A stretch of 64,000 nucleotides of DNA from Gammaproteobacteria bacterium (GCA_013214945.1 JABSRT010000019.1:44955-108954); one strand, 5' to 3'. Counted from the stretch's first letter, positions 1-10,594 are shown. Translations and numbers: made by a program. The notes: generated from the letters alone by a model not told the origin.

Positions 1-2600
1 TAAGCTAGGCTCATATTAACTTTTTCTGCCAAATCTATTGCTAAATTTTCAAGTGATGCTAACCGGTTCAGCTGTTGTTTTATTAAATCTCCTCGGACCA
101 AATCATGCTTTTTCCATTGCAATAATGGCGTAATTAAGCGAGAAGCAATCTGGGGATTAATCGTATTTAATTTGATTAACTGGTCGGTCAGAAATTGATA
201 ACCGCTGCCGTCTATCGCATGGAAACATTTCGGATTTGCCATCGCAAATGAACCGATCAAACTACGGACCCGATTTGGGTTATTCCAACTGAAAGTTGGG
301 TGATCAAAAGTCGCTTTTATTGACGCTATTACGTCATCTGATGGGTTAGCACCAATCAGTGCAAACCACTTATCCATCACCAGCCCATTAGCCGCCCATT
401 TCTGGTCGAAATGCTGACTAAGCTGTGCCAGACAGTCTAAGTTGTTGTCATTAGCTGCACTTAACGCGCTAATTGCATCGGTCATATTTTGGGCTTGCTG
501 GTATTGCTGGCTAACTAATGCCTCCACTTCCTCACTAGCATTAACTGCCATTAACTTTAAACAGCCATTTTTTAGCTGACGCCAACTAATATCGTTGTCT
601 TCACCAATAATCGCAGCCGCTGCTCGATCATAATTGGTGGCTAATAGGCTGCTAAGTGCTTGGCCAAGCTGCTGCTGCACAAAAGTACGCGCTGCTATAA
701 TAGCGTCGATAGCTATCGAGTCGACCTGTTCAAACAGTTCCATCACGGATGGTAATTCAAGCATCAAAGCCACAAGTGCGGGATCAATCTGCTCGTTTGA
801 CAATACTTGATTAAAACTGGCCATTAGTAATGGATCAACGCACATTTGAGCGCCAGTGCTGTGAAGATTACTGTTTTCGATAATCGACTTGGTTAAATAT
901 TTTTGGGCACTGTCCCAGCGCGCAACATCACTAGAAGAGTAACGAATCAAATGCGCAAGTTGTTGATCATCATAGTCAAAACTTAGTTTAACCGGTGCAG
1001 AAAAATCACCGAGCAAACAAGCCAAGGGCTTGGAACTAATATTGTCAAACACAAAGGTCTGTTCGCTTTGAGTTAACTCAAGTATTTTATGGGTGGTGTT
1101 AGGCGCAAGTTCAAATAACTGACCATCGTTAGCAATTAATTCAATGCTAACAGGTATATGCAGCGGGCTGGCGAGCTGTTTACCAGTGGCTAGCGACTGA
1201 CTTAAGGTAACACTGTAGCGAGCATTGGTTTTATCATAACTTTCATTGACCGAGATAACCGGGGTGCCTGCCTGGCTGTACCATAATCTAAATTGGGTTA
1301 AATCAACCTCAGCGCCGTGCTCCATCGCGCTGATAAAATCGTCACAAGTAACCGCCATACCATCAAACTGCTCAATATAGCTCGCCATGCCACGTTGAAA
1401 GCCCTCTTCGCCAAGTAAGGTATGGATCATTCTAATAACTTCTGCGCCTTTATTATAAACAGTCACAGTGTAAAAGTTATTCATTTCTATCACAGCTTCA
1501 GGACGGATCGGATGAGCCATTGGTCCAGCGTCTTCGGCAAACTGGTGCGAGCGCATGACTTTAACCGCACTAATGCGGTTAACAGCACGGGAACCAAGAT
1601 CAGAGCTAAATTCTTGATCGCGAAATACTGTTAGGCCTTCTTTAAGACTTAATTGAAACCAATCACGACACGTAATCCGGTTACCAGTCCAGTTATGGAA
1701 GTACTCATGCCCGATCACCGACTCAATGCCATCAAAATCGGCATCGGTGGCACTTTCAACGTCGGCCAACACATATTTACTATTGAAAACATTTAAGCCT
1801 TTGTTCTCCATGGCACCCATATTGAAGAAGTCGACCGCGACCACCATGTAGATGTCCAAATCATATTCAAGATCAAAGCGCTCTTCGTCCCATTTCATCG
1901 CACGTTGCAATGAGGCCAAGGCATGCTCAGCTTTTTGACGATTGCCCTTATCAACAAAAAATTCTAACGCCACGTCACGCCCAGAGCGGGTAGTAAAAGT
2001 GCCTTCGAGCAAATCAAAATCTCCAGCGACCAAAGCAAACAAATAAGCAGGCTTTTTAAATGGGTCGTGCCACACCTTATAATGGCGGTTATTTTCTAAG
2101 GTACCACTTTCAATGCTATTGCCGTTTGACAGTAAATACGGGTATTGATCTTTATTGGCGATAATTTTTGTTGTAAAAATAGCCATAACATCTGGACGAT
2201 CAAGGTAATAAGTTATTCGGCGAAACCCTTCTGCTTCACATTGGCTGCAAAAGGCGTCTCCAGAAACATATAACCCCTCTAATTTTGTGTTATTAAGCGG
2301 GTATATTGTCGTAACAATGGTTAATTCAAATTGATCAGGCACCGCGACAATGGTCAATTTATTATTACTGATGCTGTACTGATCCGGCAGCAAAGCCTGA
2401 GAGTTAATAGCAATAGAATCTATGACTAAGTCATCACCATCTAATACGAGTGGTTCACCTGCATCACCATTACGGATTAATTGGCTAATGGCGGTAACAC
2501 GAGTTGCTTGGGGTTCTAACTCAAAAGTTAAGTTTACCGTTTCAATTAAAAAAGTCGGTTTACGGTAATCTGACAAATATTTAGTCGTCGCTGCGGTCAT
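1..2600 (-). CDS. pepN: Aminopeptidase N (M1 family), 3' end cut by window edge
   Basis: Cytoplasmic zinc aminopeptidase that removes N-terminal residues from peptides. The frame opens with ATG at 2598-2600 and stays open for 866 codons to the left edge. The last visible residues (EKVNMSLA) match the expected end of PepN, and the next two bases are TA, so only the stop codon is probably missing. The substrate-binding GAMEN motif lies near residue 262. The zinc motif HEYFHNW starts at residue 298, almost exactly where E. coli PepN (about 870 residues) has it. The family call is very secure. It reads away from prc on the same strand and is separated from it by a repeat element and a terminator, so it is probably transcribed alone. 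Confidence 0.96.
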   Translation of the reverse strand, partial: MTAATTKYLSDYRKPTFLIETVNLTFELEPQATRVTAISQLIRNGDAGEPLVLDGDDLVIDSIAINSQALLPDQYSISNNKLTIVAVPDQFELTIVTTIYPLNNTKLEGLYVSGDAFCSQCEAEGFRRITYYLDRPDVMAIFTTKIIANKDQYPYLLSNGNSIESGTLENNRHYKVWHDPFKKPAYLFALVAGDFDLLEGTFTTRSGRDVALEFFVDKGNRQKAEHALASLQRAMKWDEERFDLEYDLDIYMVVAVDFFNMGAMENKGLNVFNSKYVLADVESATDADFDGIESVIGHEYFHNWTGNRITCRDWFQLSLKEGLTVFRDQEFSSDLGSRAVNRISAVKVMRSHQFAEDAGPMAHPIRPEAVIEMNNFYTVTVYNKGAEVIRMIHTLLGEEGFQRGMASYIEQFDGMAVTCDDFISAMEHGAEVDLTQFRLWYSQAGTPVISVNESYDKTNARYSVTLSQSLATGKQLASPLHIPVSIELIANDGQLFELAPNTTHKILELTQSEQTFVFDNISSKPLACLLGDFSAPVKLSFDYDDQQLAHLIRYSSSDVARWDSAQKYLTKSIIENSNLHSTGAQMCVDPLLMASFNQVLSNEQIDPALVALMLELPSVMELFEQVDSIAIDAIIAARTFVQQQLGQALSSLLATNYDRAAAAIIGEDNDISWRQLKNGCLKLMAVNASEEVEALVSQQYQQAQNMTDAISALSAANDNNLDCLAQLSQHFDQKWAANGLVMDKWFALIGANPSDDVIASIKATFDHPTFSWNNPNRVRSLIGSFAMANPKCFHAIDGSGYQFLTDQLIKLNTINPQIASRLITPLLQWKKHDLVRGDLIKQQLNRLASLENLAIDLAEKVNMSLA

Positions 2601-2743
2601 TTTATTCCCTTGATAGTTGCCAATGAGCCGGCTTGATAACCGCTCATTTGTTAGTTGTATCATACTAAAACCGACAAAAAAAAACAGCCTGAATCACGAA
2701 GCAATTCCCAAACAACAGTGGCTTATCAACAAATAGTGTTGTT

Positions 2744-3037
2744 ATACCAATTACATTTAATAATTGACCTCTTGTACTAGTTTTAAATTAACAATAAGGC
2801 TACCGCGTCCTGCTCGCAATCCTTACCCCACGTTCTGTAGGTAACTTCACACCTCTCAATCCCAATAACTCGCTATTGGTCGGCAATATGCTCCTCGATA
2901 ATTGCTCCTGCATTATCCTAATATCTTACATCCGTGTAAGAACATGCTGCTCAAGCTTTCTTCATAAAACACCATAACTTTCAACTAGTTGAGAAGCTAG
3001 CTACATTTAAGGTGAACAGAGCCAATGCAATTGGTAT
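2744..3037 (-). repeat. Dispersed hairpin-rich repeat, copy 1 (MITE-like)
   Basis: About 294 bp between pepN and prc, bounded by imperfect terminal inverted repeats: ATACCAATTACATT at 2744-2757 and AATGCAATTGGTAT at 3024-3037 (13 of 14 pair). Read on the minus strand, its first 80 or so bases (GGCTCTGTTCACC, then TGTAGCTAGCTTC, then TTGAAAGT, GGTGTTT, AAGCTTG, GCAGCATG in order) align with the element at 49280-49505. A perfect 7-bp hairpin, TCTTACA/TGTAAGA, sits near 2925-2942. There is no open reading frame of note. It looks like a non-autonomous dispersed repeat; the family name is unknown to me. Confidence 0.7.
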
Positions 3038-3094
3038 TATTTCAACAGCAAGGCACTGCCAAGAAAAAGACATGATATGGCTAAATTTTTGGCA

Positions 3095-3118
3095 CAAAAA
3101 AGCCGCATTAAAGCGGCT
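3095..3118 (-). terminator. Rho-independent terminator of prc
   Basis: On the minus strand AGCCGC and GCGGCT form a 6-bp G+C-rich stem around a 6-base loop, followed by six Ts (3100 down to 3095). It lies 25 bases after the prc stop codon. Confidence 0.85.
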
Positions 3119-3142
3119 ATTTAATAAAATTGAACTCAAGTA

Positions 3143-5173
3143 TTAACTTTTAGCTGTTTTACCAAGATCAATATAATCGAGCATGATAAACGAGGCTTCA
3201 TCTAATACTGGGTCTAATTCTGGAGCTTTCTTTGGTAAATCGTCAAGTGATGCCACTTGTTCTAAACCAGCATTTTTACGACGGATATTGGCTCGGTCAA
3301 GAGTTGTTTTATCAAGTAACTGACGTTTCTCCTGGCGTATTGACTCGACCAAACTGACCGTTTTTTTATCTTTTTCTTGCTGATATCTTTTGATATCTTG
3401 AGCTAAGAATTGAAACTCAATATTATCGGCAATGCGTTGATGATGGTTCTTCGCTAGCTGATTTAAATAATTATGGCGATAATCGCTACGCTTAATATAT
3501 GCAGCCTTGTTAATACTGTCCCAAGGTAAAGTATTATCAGCAACACTTTCACCAAAGTCAGCAGGGTTTATTGCCGTCGGGAATGCTATGTCAGGCACAA
3601 CGCCTTTATTTTGAGTACTTCCACCGTTAATTCTGTAAAATTTCTGAATAGTATATTGAACAAAGCCAATAGGTTTCTCATAGAAATCGTAAATCCGGCT
3701 TAAGCTTCTGTGTTGCTGTACTGTGCCTTTACCGAAAGTCTGTTCACCGACTACGATTGCGCGGTCATAGTCTTGCAATGCCGCTGCAAATATTTCCGAT
3801 GCCGAGGCGCTATAACGGTTAACAAGTACGGTGACTGGGCCTTGATAATGAATCGCTTGATCCGGATCTTTTCGGACATCGACTTGTGAATTACCACTTT
3901 TGACTTGAACGATCGGTCCTGACTCAATAAAGAGTCCACTAAGATTGGTAGCCTCGGTTAAAGCACCGCCACCATTATTACGCAAATCAATGATTAAGCC
4001 TTCGCTGCCTTGTTGTTCAAGATCAGCAATTAGCTTTTTAACATCATTGGTTAAATTGACATAAAAACTCGGGATGGTAATAACACCCACTTTTCGATCT
4101 TTAAACTGAGGTAATTGTAACTCTAACAGTTGCGCTTTAGCCGCGCGATCTTCGAGTTTAATCGTATCGCGAACTATTGGCACTATTTTGGATTTACTGG
4201 TACTGGTTGCTTTACCTGAAATAATTTCAAGTCGCACAGTTGAGCCTTTAGGGCCCTTAATTAGTTCAACCACATCATCAAGCCGCCAACCGATAATATC
4301 AATCATTTCCTTATCGCCTTGGGCAACACCTATGATTTTATCTTCTGGGCCAAGCTGCTCGCTGTTATCAGCGGGACCGCCACTAACGAGCCGTTGAATA
4401 ACCGTGTAGTCGTCTTTAACTTGTAATACCGCGCCAATCCCTTCGAGCGATAGGCTCATTTCGACCTGAAAACGTTCAGCGTTTCGTGGTGAAAGGTAAC
4501 TGGTGTGCGGGTCAATCGAGCGAGAAAATGAATTCATTAATAATTGAAAAACATCTTCACTCTTGGTTTGAATAATTCTTTTTAGCGCGTTGTTATAACG
4601 TTTTGCTAAAGTGGTCGAAATTTCTGACCAATCTTTACCCGTCAGCTTAAGGTTTAGTGCATCACTTTTAACCCGCTGGCGCCATAATTCATTGAGCTGT
4701 GCAGTTGATGTCGACCAATTAGATTTATCACGATCAAATTGGTAATTATCTTCAATATCAAAATCCATTGGCTTATCCAGCAACTTTAACGCATAACTAA
4801 AGCGCTCAAAACGTCGCTGCAGGTTCAATTGATATATTTTATAAATATCTTCAAGCTGACCTTGTTTTAAGATTTCATCAAACTTAAAACGCAATGGTTC
4901 AAACAATTTAACATCAGCAGCAATAAAAATATTTTTATTGTAATCCATGCTTTCGATAAATCGGTCAAATATTTTTGAAGAGAACTCATTGTTTAACTCG
5001 AACTCTTTAAAATGAGTTCGAGTAAACAGGGCTGTAACCCGAGTACTGGAAACTTTATGCTGTGGTTCAGCGCTTAACACCGGAATTTCATCAATCTTGT
5101 ATTTGGTAGGCAATCCAAACGCACTGGTTGCTACCAGAATTGGAACTAATCCTAGTGTTAAACGTTTTAGCAT
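3143..5173 (-). CDS. prc: Periplasmic tail-specific (C-terminal processing) protease
   Basis: Periplasmic serine protease that degrades or trims proteins from their C termini, in E. coli including penicillin-binding protein 3 and peptidoglycan hydrolases. The 676-residue product has an N-terminal signal sequence (residues 1-20, ending SAFG), an N-terminal helical domain, a PDZ domain at about 235-320, the S41 protease core at about 350-530, and the family's C-terminal DUF3340 region. The catalytic dyad is visible as Ser457 in SASASE (455-460) and Lys482 in TFGKGTVQ, the same 25-residue spacing as E. coli. The Shine-Dalgarno AGGAG precedes the ATG. It starts 9 bases after proQ ends, so the two are probably cotranscribed, as in E. 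coli. Confidence 0.97.
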   Translation of the reverse strand: MLKRLTLGLVPILVATSAFGLPTKYKIDEIPVLSAEPQHKVSSTRVTALFTRTHFKEFELNNEFSSKIFDRFIESMDYNKNIFIAADVKLFEPLRFKFDEILKQGQLEDIYKIYQLNLQRRFERFSYALKLLDKPMDFDIEDNYQFDRDKSNWSTSTAQLNELWRQRVKSDALNLKLTGKDWSEISTTLAKRYNNALKRIIQTKSEDVFQLLMNSFSRSIDPHTSYLSPRNAERFQVEMSLSLEGIGAVLQVKDDYTVIQRLVSGGPADNSEQLGPEDKIIGVAQGDKEMIDIIGWRLDDVVELIKGPKGSTVRLEIISGKATSTSKSKIVPIVRDTIKLEDRAAKAQLLELQLPQFKDRKVGVITIPSFYVNLTNDVKKLIADLEQQGSEGLIIDLRNNGGGALTEATNLSGLFIESGPIVQVKSGNSQVDVRKDPDQAIHYQGPVTVLVNRYSASASEIFAAALQDYDRAIVVGEQTFGKGTVQQHRSLSRIYDFYEKPIGFVQYTIQKFYRINGGSTQNKGVVPDIAFPTAINPADFGESVADNTLPWDSINKAAYIKRSDYRHNYLNQLAKNHHQRIADNIEFQFLAQDIKRYQQEKDKKTVSLVESIRQEKRQLLDKTTLDRANIRRKNAGLEQVASLDDLPKKAPELDPVLDEASFIMLDYIDLGKTAKS

Positions 5174-5182
5174 AAAAATCTC

Positions 5183-5830
5183 CTATTTTGTTGCTAATAA
5201 ATGTTCTGGCTTAACCTTTACTACCATACCCGATGTTAACTGTACTTTAGCTTCAGATTTAGCGATATCGACAATAACACCTTGCATCGGTGATTTACCA
5301 AGCGTCACTAAGACCTTTTGATTAATAGAAAGTGCCGCAGTATTTTCTACTTTCTCGCCAACAGGCTGAGCAGGTGCTACCGCTTGCTTAGGACTAGTAC
5401 GTGTCGGAACCTTGGCACGTTTAAGTTTAGCAGCTGATGCAGTTTTGTCAGATTTGTCAGATTTAACAACTTTAGGCGCTTTTTCATCAGCACGTACTTT
5501 TGCTTTTTTCTGGCTTTCTTGTAATACTTTTTTAGCATGGTCTACATGATCGGCCGTTAATTCATCACCGGCTACACCATCTAAATCGATTCGTTTTGCG
5601 CCAGCTTTTGTGCCGCGCAGGTAACGCCAACTGGTGGTATAGTGACGAATAGCCCCACGTAATTGGGTTTTGCTAACCATCTCATCTTCGCTTAAACGTG
5701 CGGCCAAGTCTTGAAAAAGACCGATTTTAAGTGGTTGAGCGTCACCCTTAAGTGTAAAACACTTAGGGAATTTTTCTGCTAGATAAGCGATTACCGCCTT
5801 ATTATCTACAAGTTTAGCTGTACTATTCAT
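5183..5830 (-). CDS. proQ: RNA chaperone ProQ
   Basis: FinO-domain RNA-binding protein that binds structured small RNAs and mRNA 3' ends; in E. coli it also affects ProP synthesis. The 215-residue product has the FinO/ProQ domain at about 1-115 (KFPKCF near 20-25, then QLRGAIRHYTTSWRYL), a basic linker rich in Lys, Ala and Pro (about 125-170), and a C-terminal Tudor/KOW-like domain ending MVVKVKPEHLLA. The ATG directly abuts the stop codon of the small acidic gene upstream, so the two are translationally linked. It is followed at once by prc. Confidence 0.95.
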   Translation of the reverse strand: MNSTAKLVDNKAVIAYLAEKFPKCFTLKGDAQPLKIGLFQDLAARLSEDEMVSKTQLRGAIRHYTTSWRYLRGTKAGAKRIDLDGVAGDELTADHVDHAKKVLQESQKKAKVRADEKAPKVVKSDKSDKTASAAKLKRAKVPTRTSPKQAVAPAQPVGEKVENTAALSINQKVLVTLGKSPMQGVIVDIAKSEAKVQLTSGMVVKVKPEHLLATK

Positions 5831-6115
5831 TTATTCTTCCGCGTCGTTACTAAATTCTTCAATTAAGAATGCTATAAAATGTTCAATCAATTCGTCGTCT
5901 AAGTCGACCAATCCAGGTTGATGCTGCCAATAGGGCCAAATCGCTTCAAGCATGTCGCGAAATAATTCTAAGCCAGTATCTTCGTTCACAGTTTCAAATA
6001 ATCGGTGGTATACCCGGTTTATATTCTCAGCCGCAATTTCTTCTTCGCCTTCCCATTCGCCCACTTGCGTGATGTCGAATAAAAATTCGTTAATATCTAG
6101 ATGTTCATACATCAT
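5831..6115 (-). CDS. Small acidic protein of unknown function upstream of proQ
   Basis: A 94-residue, strongly acidic product with many Glu, Asp and aromatic residues and no signal peptide or membrane segment. It looks like a small all-helical cytoplasmic protein. I do not recognise a named family. Its stop codon touches the proQ start codon, so it belongs to the same transcript as proQ and prc. The tight coupling and clean coding character argue that it is real. A role linked to ProQ is possible from position only. The start MM is the first ATG of the frame. Confidence 0.75.
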   Translation of the reverse strand: MMYEHLDINEFLFDITQVGEWEGEEEIAAENINRVYHRLFETVNEDTGLELFRDMLEAIWPYWQHQPGLVDLDDELIEHFIAFLIEEFSNDAEE

Positions 6116-6160
6116 AATTGTTTTCCCAAATCACGATAACTGCAAGGATTAATTACAATC

Positions 6161-6622
6161 TTACTGTTTTTCGCTTAAATTTTGTTCGATCACTCGGGCT
6201 AATTGCTCTAATCCGGTTTGATCGGTCTGACTAAACCGTCCTGGTCGCTCACTATCGATATCGAGCACGCCATAAAGGTTGTTATTTACCAGTAGCGGAA
6301 TAACAATTTCAGACTGAGAACGAACATCACAGGCAATATGTCCAGCAAACTGATGGACATCGTCGACTCTTAAGGTTTTAAGGGTCGCTGCGGCAGTGCC
6401 ACATACACCTTGATTCAGTGGAATTCGGGTACAAGCAACATTGCCCTGAAATGGCCCTAGGACTAATTGCTGTTGCTTAGCCAGATAAAAACCGACCCAA
6501 TTTACGTCTAATAATGCCTGGTTGATAAAAGCGCTGGCATTAGATAATAGTGCAACCTCATCGGTTTCATGTTCTATTAACGATTCAAGTTGTTTGGATA
6601 ATAAAGCGTAATCGGTGTTCAA
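6161..6622 (-). CDS. msrC: Free methionine-(R)-sulfoxide reductase (GAF domain)
   Basis: Reduces free L-methionine-(R)-sulfoxide using a GAF-fold active site; the E. coli homologue is YebR/MsrC. The 153-residue product is a single GAF domain. The three redox cysteines are at 64 (VACTR), 74 (GVCGTAA) and 98 (HIACD), with the 10- and 24-residue spacing of E. coli fRMsr (84/94/118). It lies upstream of the proQ-prc group on the same strand and is divergent from rsmF, the same neighbourhood as in enteric bacteria. Confidence 0.95.
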   Translation of the reverse strand: MNTDYALLSKQLESLIEHETDEVALLSNASAFINQALLDVNWVGFYLAKQQQLVLGPFQGNVACTRIPLNQGVCGTAAATLKTLRVDDVHQFAGHIACDVRSQSEIVIPLLVNNNLYGVLDIDSERPGRFSQTDQTGLEQLARVIEQNLSEKQ

Positions 6623-6802
6623 TTTTTTAACCTAGCTACTGCATTGGCAGGCTACTATACCTGAGTTAAAATAAATGAAAACCCTGTGGCGATTACTCAG
6701 GGCTAAAAAATGCGTTTTTTGCCAAATAACGCAATGTTTTTAGCCAACGCAGTGATCATTTTTGCTGTATTATGGAAAAATCAGTCCATAAAATAGAACG
6801 CC

Positions 6803-8224
6803 ATGTCGATTAATACCCTGTTACCTACCCAATTTATTGACCATATTTCATCGCAATTGCCGAGTCATCTTAATATTGATGAGTTTATTACGGCTTGTCA
6901 TAGACAATTAAGGTTTAGTATCCGAGTCAATACCTTAAAGATAACTGTCGCCAACTTTTGTCAGTTAATGGATAACCTAGACTGGCAATATCAGCCAATC
7001 CCCTGGTGTCAAACTGGCTTTTGGGTCGAATTACCAGCGGGTTCATCAGCGCCGGGTAAATTACCAGAACATATTACCGGCTTGTTTTATATTCAAGAGG
7101 CTAGTTCAATGTTACCGCCGGTTGCGCTATTTAATCGCGACCAAACTAAGCCACCCTTTGAACTGATATTGGACTTAGCGGCGGCTCCTGGCTCTAAAAC
7201 TACCCAAATCGCTGCATTAATGGCTGATGAAGGCTTATTAGTGGCCAACGAGTACTCGTCGAGTCGCATAAAAGCCCTGCACAGTAATTTGCAACGGATG
7301 GCTGTTAGCAATACAGTGATTAGTCACTACGACGGCCATGTCCATGGTGACTACCTTGAGAACTGTTTTGACGCGGTATTAATTGATGCCCCCTGCAGTG
7401 GTGAAGGCACGGTACGTAAAGATCCGGCCGCATTTAAAAACTGGAGTCTAAAGCACATTGAAGAGATAAGCCTAGTGCAACGAGGTTTGATCCGATCTGC
7501 TTTTATGGCTCTAAAACCAGGTGGCGAGTTAGTTTATTCAACGTGTGCGTTAAATTTCACTGAAAACCAGCAAGTTTGTCAATTTTTACTCGACGAGTTT
7601 AAAGACTTGATTGAAATTATTAATCTTGGAGACTTGTTCAAAGATGCTGACAAAGCCGTCACAGCCGAGGGTTATTTGCACATTTGGCCTCAATTGTATG
7701 ACAGCGAAGGTTTTTTTATTGCAAAGTTCAAAAAGCTTGCCAAGACAGATCTGGCGCAACCAAAACCTTTTCGCAATAAATTTCCATTTAGCCGCGTAAC
7801 AAACCGTGAGGCGCCAGCCCTGCTCGAGCAACTGGCGCAGCTTGGTGTCACCACAATAGATGTTGAGAATTTATACCAACGACAACATGAAGTGTGGTTT
7901 TTCCCCAGTGGCATCGAACAATTAATCGATCGGATGAAATTTCAACGTCTTGGGCTAAAATTATTTGAGCGTGACGCTAAAACCATTGGGCTTGAGCATC
8001 ATGCTGCGACAGTTTTTACCACACCACAGGTTGAATTAAGCCAGGAGCAGCTTGGTGAGTACTTAAAAGGTCGCGACATTCAATATCCAAATGGAGCGGC
8101 AGCAAAAGGCATGGTATTCGTTGGTTATCAACAACAAACGGTTGGCATGGGCAAATGGGTTGGCAACAAAATAAAGAACAAATTACCGCGTGGTTTGGTC
8201 AATGATCACGTGGTACTAAAATAA
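6803..8224 (+). CDS. rsmF: 16S rRNA (cytosine-1407-C5) methyltransferase
   Basis: S-adenosylmethionine-dependent RNA methyltransferase that makes m5C1407 in 16S rRNA. The 473-residue product has the Nol1/Nop2/Sun fold. Motif I is DLAAAPGSKTTQ (124-135). The two active-site cysteines lie in DAPCSG (C198) and YSTCAL (C248). After the catalytic domain comes the RsmF-specific C-terminal region with the PUA-like end (GMVFVGYQQQ). Length is close to the E. coli protein (479). It is divergent from msrC and ends before a good terminator. Confidence 0.95.
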   Translation: MSINTLLPTQFIDHISSQLPSHLNIDEFITACHRQLRFSIRVNTLKITVANFCQLMDNLDWQYQPIPWCQTGFWVELPAGSSAPGKLPEHITGLFYIQEASSMLPPVALFNRDQTKPPFELILDLAAAPGSKTTQIAALMADEGLLVANEYSSSRIKALHSNLQRMAVSNTVISHYDGHVHGDYLENCFDAVLIDAPCSGEGTVRKDPAAFKNWSLKHIEEISLVQRGLIRSAFMALKPGGELVYSTCALNFTENQQVCQFLLDEFKDLIEIINLGDLFKDADKAVTAEGYLHIWPQLYDSEGFFIAKFKKLAKTDLAQPKPFRNKFPFSRVTNREAPALLEQLAQLGVTTIDVENLYQRQHEVWFFPSGIEQLIDRMKFQRLGLKLFERDAKTIGLEHHAATVFTTPQVELSQEQLGEYLKGRDIQYPNGAAAKGMVFVGYQQQTVGMGKWVGNKIKNKLPRGLVNDHVVLK

Positions 8225-8257
8225 GCCGTCACTTATTTATATTTAGACTACCCTTAT

Positions 8258-8339
8258 GATTGCTAGTTAAGTGAACTAGCAATCTCGTGAGTAGTTCCCC
8301 TAAGCTCGGAACAACTTGGAATAGTTCCGGGCTCTTTTT
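8258..8339 (+). terminator. Terminator region after rsmF
   Basis: Two hairpins in tandem. The first is a perfect 11-bp stem (GATTGCTAGTT 8258-8268 with AACTAGCAATC 8274-8284) without a T run. The second (AGCTCGGAAC 8303-8312 with GTTCCGGGCT 8324-8333, one G-T pair) is followed by CTTTTTC and is a canonical Rho-independent terminator. The first may be a 3'-end stabiliser. Confidence 0.8.
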
Positions 8340-8449
8340 CTCCTTGTCATTTTCGTATTAAGTTTATTGGCCTCTCCTAATATAATGAGGCGAAGTAAAC
8401 AGTGAAATGAGGCCGTCATCAAATCACTGCTATTTAACTCAATAGACCA

Positions 8450-10594
8450 CTAGAAGAATGTTTGTTGCTGCTCGGCCATTTTAACTAATAGTGGCGATGG
8501 CGTAAAACGATCGCCATGTTGCTGGCGGTATTCTTCAAGTAGCGTCACCAAATGTTCTGCTCCTAATGCATCTATGTACCGGAATGGACCCGCTAAAAAT
8601 GGCGGAAAACCTATGCCGAATATAGCGCCTACATCACCGTCACGGGCGCAGTTCAGAATGCCCTCATCTAGACAACGGACCGCTTCATTGAGTAATTGAA
8701 CTATGCAGCGTTGCGCAATCTGCTGCTTGGTTCTTGCTTGAGCAGGTTTCACATTTAACAATGTATAAATACTCGCATCAACCTGTTTAGTGCGCTTGGT
8801 TAAGCTAAATTTAGGTTTAGTACCGTATTGGTAAAATCCACGTGAGTTTTTCTTGCCGAGGCGATTATCTTTGATTAATGCCGCAAAGGCAGCCGGTGCT
8901 TCAAAACGGTCACCGTGTGCTTGGTGTAAAATCGGTGATATTTTTGCGCTAACATCAATGCCGACTTCATCAAGTAGCATTAAAGGCCCTACCGGAAAAC
9001 CAAAATCAACTAAGGCTTTATCGATGTGATCTATCGCCACCCCTTCGAGTAACTGGTGAGCAGCTTCATTAATATATAACGCTAAAATTCGGTTAACATA
9101 AAAGCCGGCCCCATCATTGACAACAATGGCTGTTTTACCCTGTTTTCGGGCAAAGGCAACCGTCGTTGCAATGGTTTGCGCCGAGGTTTTTTCATGAGCG
9201 ATAACTTCCACCAGCGGCATTTTGTCTACCGGTGAAAAGTAATGCAAGCCGACCACATTTTCTGGCCGGGCGGCGGCACTGGCAATCTCGCTTATCGGCA
9301 ATGACGAAGTATTCGTCGCAAAAATAGTGTCTGGGCGACAGTATTGCTCAACGTCTTTTACCATTTGATGCTTAAGGGCCAAGTCTTCAAATACCGCTTC
9401 AATCACCATGTCGCAATGCGCAAAACCACGATAGTTGGTGCTACCACTGAGCTTTAACATTGACGCTTGCAATTGGGCGTCACTAATAAAACGTCGTTGA
9501 CGTTTTTTATCAAGCAAGCGATAACTGTATTGTAACGCCTGGCTAATGCCCTGCTGACTAATGTCTTTAATCCGAACATTAACGCCAGCCTTGGTAGCAC
9601 AGACATTGGCAATGCCGCCACCCATTAAACCGCCACCGAATACCCCTACCTGTTTTATTGCTACAGGTTTGGCATCCGTTGCGCCATAGCTCTTCTTCAG
9701 TTCAGTGGTTGCGAAAAACAAACTGCGTAAGGCAATTGACTCGGCAGACATCACTAAATTAGAAAAATGTTCTGCTTCAACATCAAGCCCCGCTTGATAG
9801 CCGTGCGCTATGCCAACCTTAATACAATCGATAATAAGCAATGGCGCAGGGTAATGCCCCTTAGTTTTTGCGATAACGGTCTTTTCCGCCTGGTCAAATA
9901 ACACCTTACGACCAACGACGTTAGTTTCAAGTAATTTACCGGCTAAATCCAACGTGGGTTGCGCGCTAGTACGTTTAACTAAGTAGGGCTTGCCTTTTTT
10001 AGCCAATGCAATTGCACTGGCCAGGAGAATACTTTTGGGCACCACCTCATTAACCAGTCCCATTTTAAGTGCTTGTTTAGGACGCAACTGCTTGCCAGTC
10101 AACATCATATCAAGTGCTTTAGCAATGCCAACTAAACGCGGCAAACGTTGAGTGCCGCCGCTGCCTGGTAATAAACCCAGCTGTACTTCAGGCAACCCTA
10201 AGCTCGTTTTAGCATCGTCACTGCACACTCGGCCATGACAGGCCATGGCCAATTCAAGCCCGCCACCTAAACAGGCACCATTGATGGCAGCAACGACCGG
10301 GATCTCCAATTGCGATAACTGGTCAAACAGGCGCTGACCCATTTGTGAAATAACTTTAACATCGGCCGCAGTTTTGCAGTCATCGAGCATCGAAATATCG
10401 GCACCCGCGATAAAGTTATCCGACTTGCCAGAGACTATCACTAACGCCGTGATGCTTGGTGTTGCATTAATTTGATTGAGGATCTCCGTGATCTGCTCAG
10501 CAAATTCACCACGCAGCGTATTAACGCTTTCGCCTTTAACATCAATCGTGACAATCGCGACATTGTCTTCAACCACTAAGCTAAATGCACTCAT
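8450..10594 (-). CDS. fadJ: Fatty acid oxidation complex alpha subunit
   Basis: Bifunctional enoyl-CoA hydratase / 3-hydroxyacyl-CoA dehydrogenase of beta-oxidation, acting with the FadI thiolase. The 714-residue product has an N-terminal crotonase domain (about 1-190, with AGADISML near 60 and [20 protein letters not shown]), a linker, the NAD-binding Rossmann domain starting at about 310 ([14 protein letters not shown]), and two C-terminal dehydrogenase domains ([22 protein letters not shown]). Its ATG overlaps the last base of fadI, so the pair is translationally coupled in the order fadI-fadJ. Confidence 0.96.
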   Translation of the reverse strand: MSAFSLVVEDNVAIVTIDVKGESVNTLRGEFAEQITEILNQINATPSITALVIVSGKSDNFIAGADISMLDDCKTAADVKVISQMGQRLFDQLSQLEIPVVAAINGACLGGGLELAMACHGRVCSDDAKTSLGLPEVQLGLLPGSGGTQRLPRLVGIAKALDMMLTGKQLRPKQALKMGLVNEVVPKSILLASAIALAKKGKPYLVKRTSAQPTLDLAGKLLETNVVGRKVLFDQAEKTVIAKTKGHYPAPLLIIDCIKVGIAHGYQAGLDVEAEHFSNLVMSAESIALRSLFFATTELKKSYGATDAKPVAIKQVGVFGGGLMGGGIANVCATKAGVNVRIKDISQQGISQALQYSYRLLDKKRQRRFISDAQLQASMLKLSGSTNYRGFAHCDMVIEAVFEDLALKHQMVKDVEQYCRPDTIFATNTSSLPISEIASAAARPENVVGLHYFSPVDKMPLVEVIAHEKTSAQTIATTVAFARKQGKTAIVVNDGAGFYVNRILALYINEAAHQLLEGVAIDHIDKALVDFGFPVGPLMLLDEVGIDVSAKISPILHQAHGDRFEAPAAFAALIKDNRLGKKNSRGFYQYGTKPKFSLTKRTKQVDASIYTLLNVKPAQARTKQQIAQRCIVQLLNEAVRCLDEGILNCARDGDVGAIFGIGFPPFLAGPFRYIDALGAEHLVTLLEEYRQQHGDRFTPSPLLVKMAEQQQTFF

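Noticed and set aside
1422..1634. 70-codon plus-strand frame
   Set aside because: Lies wholly inside pepN on the opposite strand, over its coding region.
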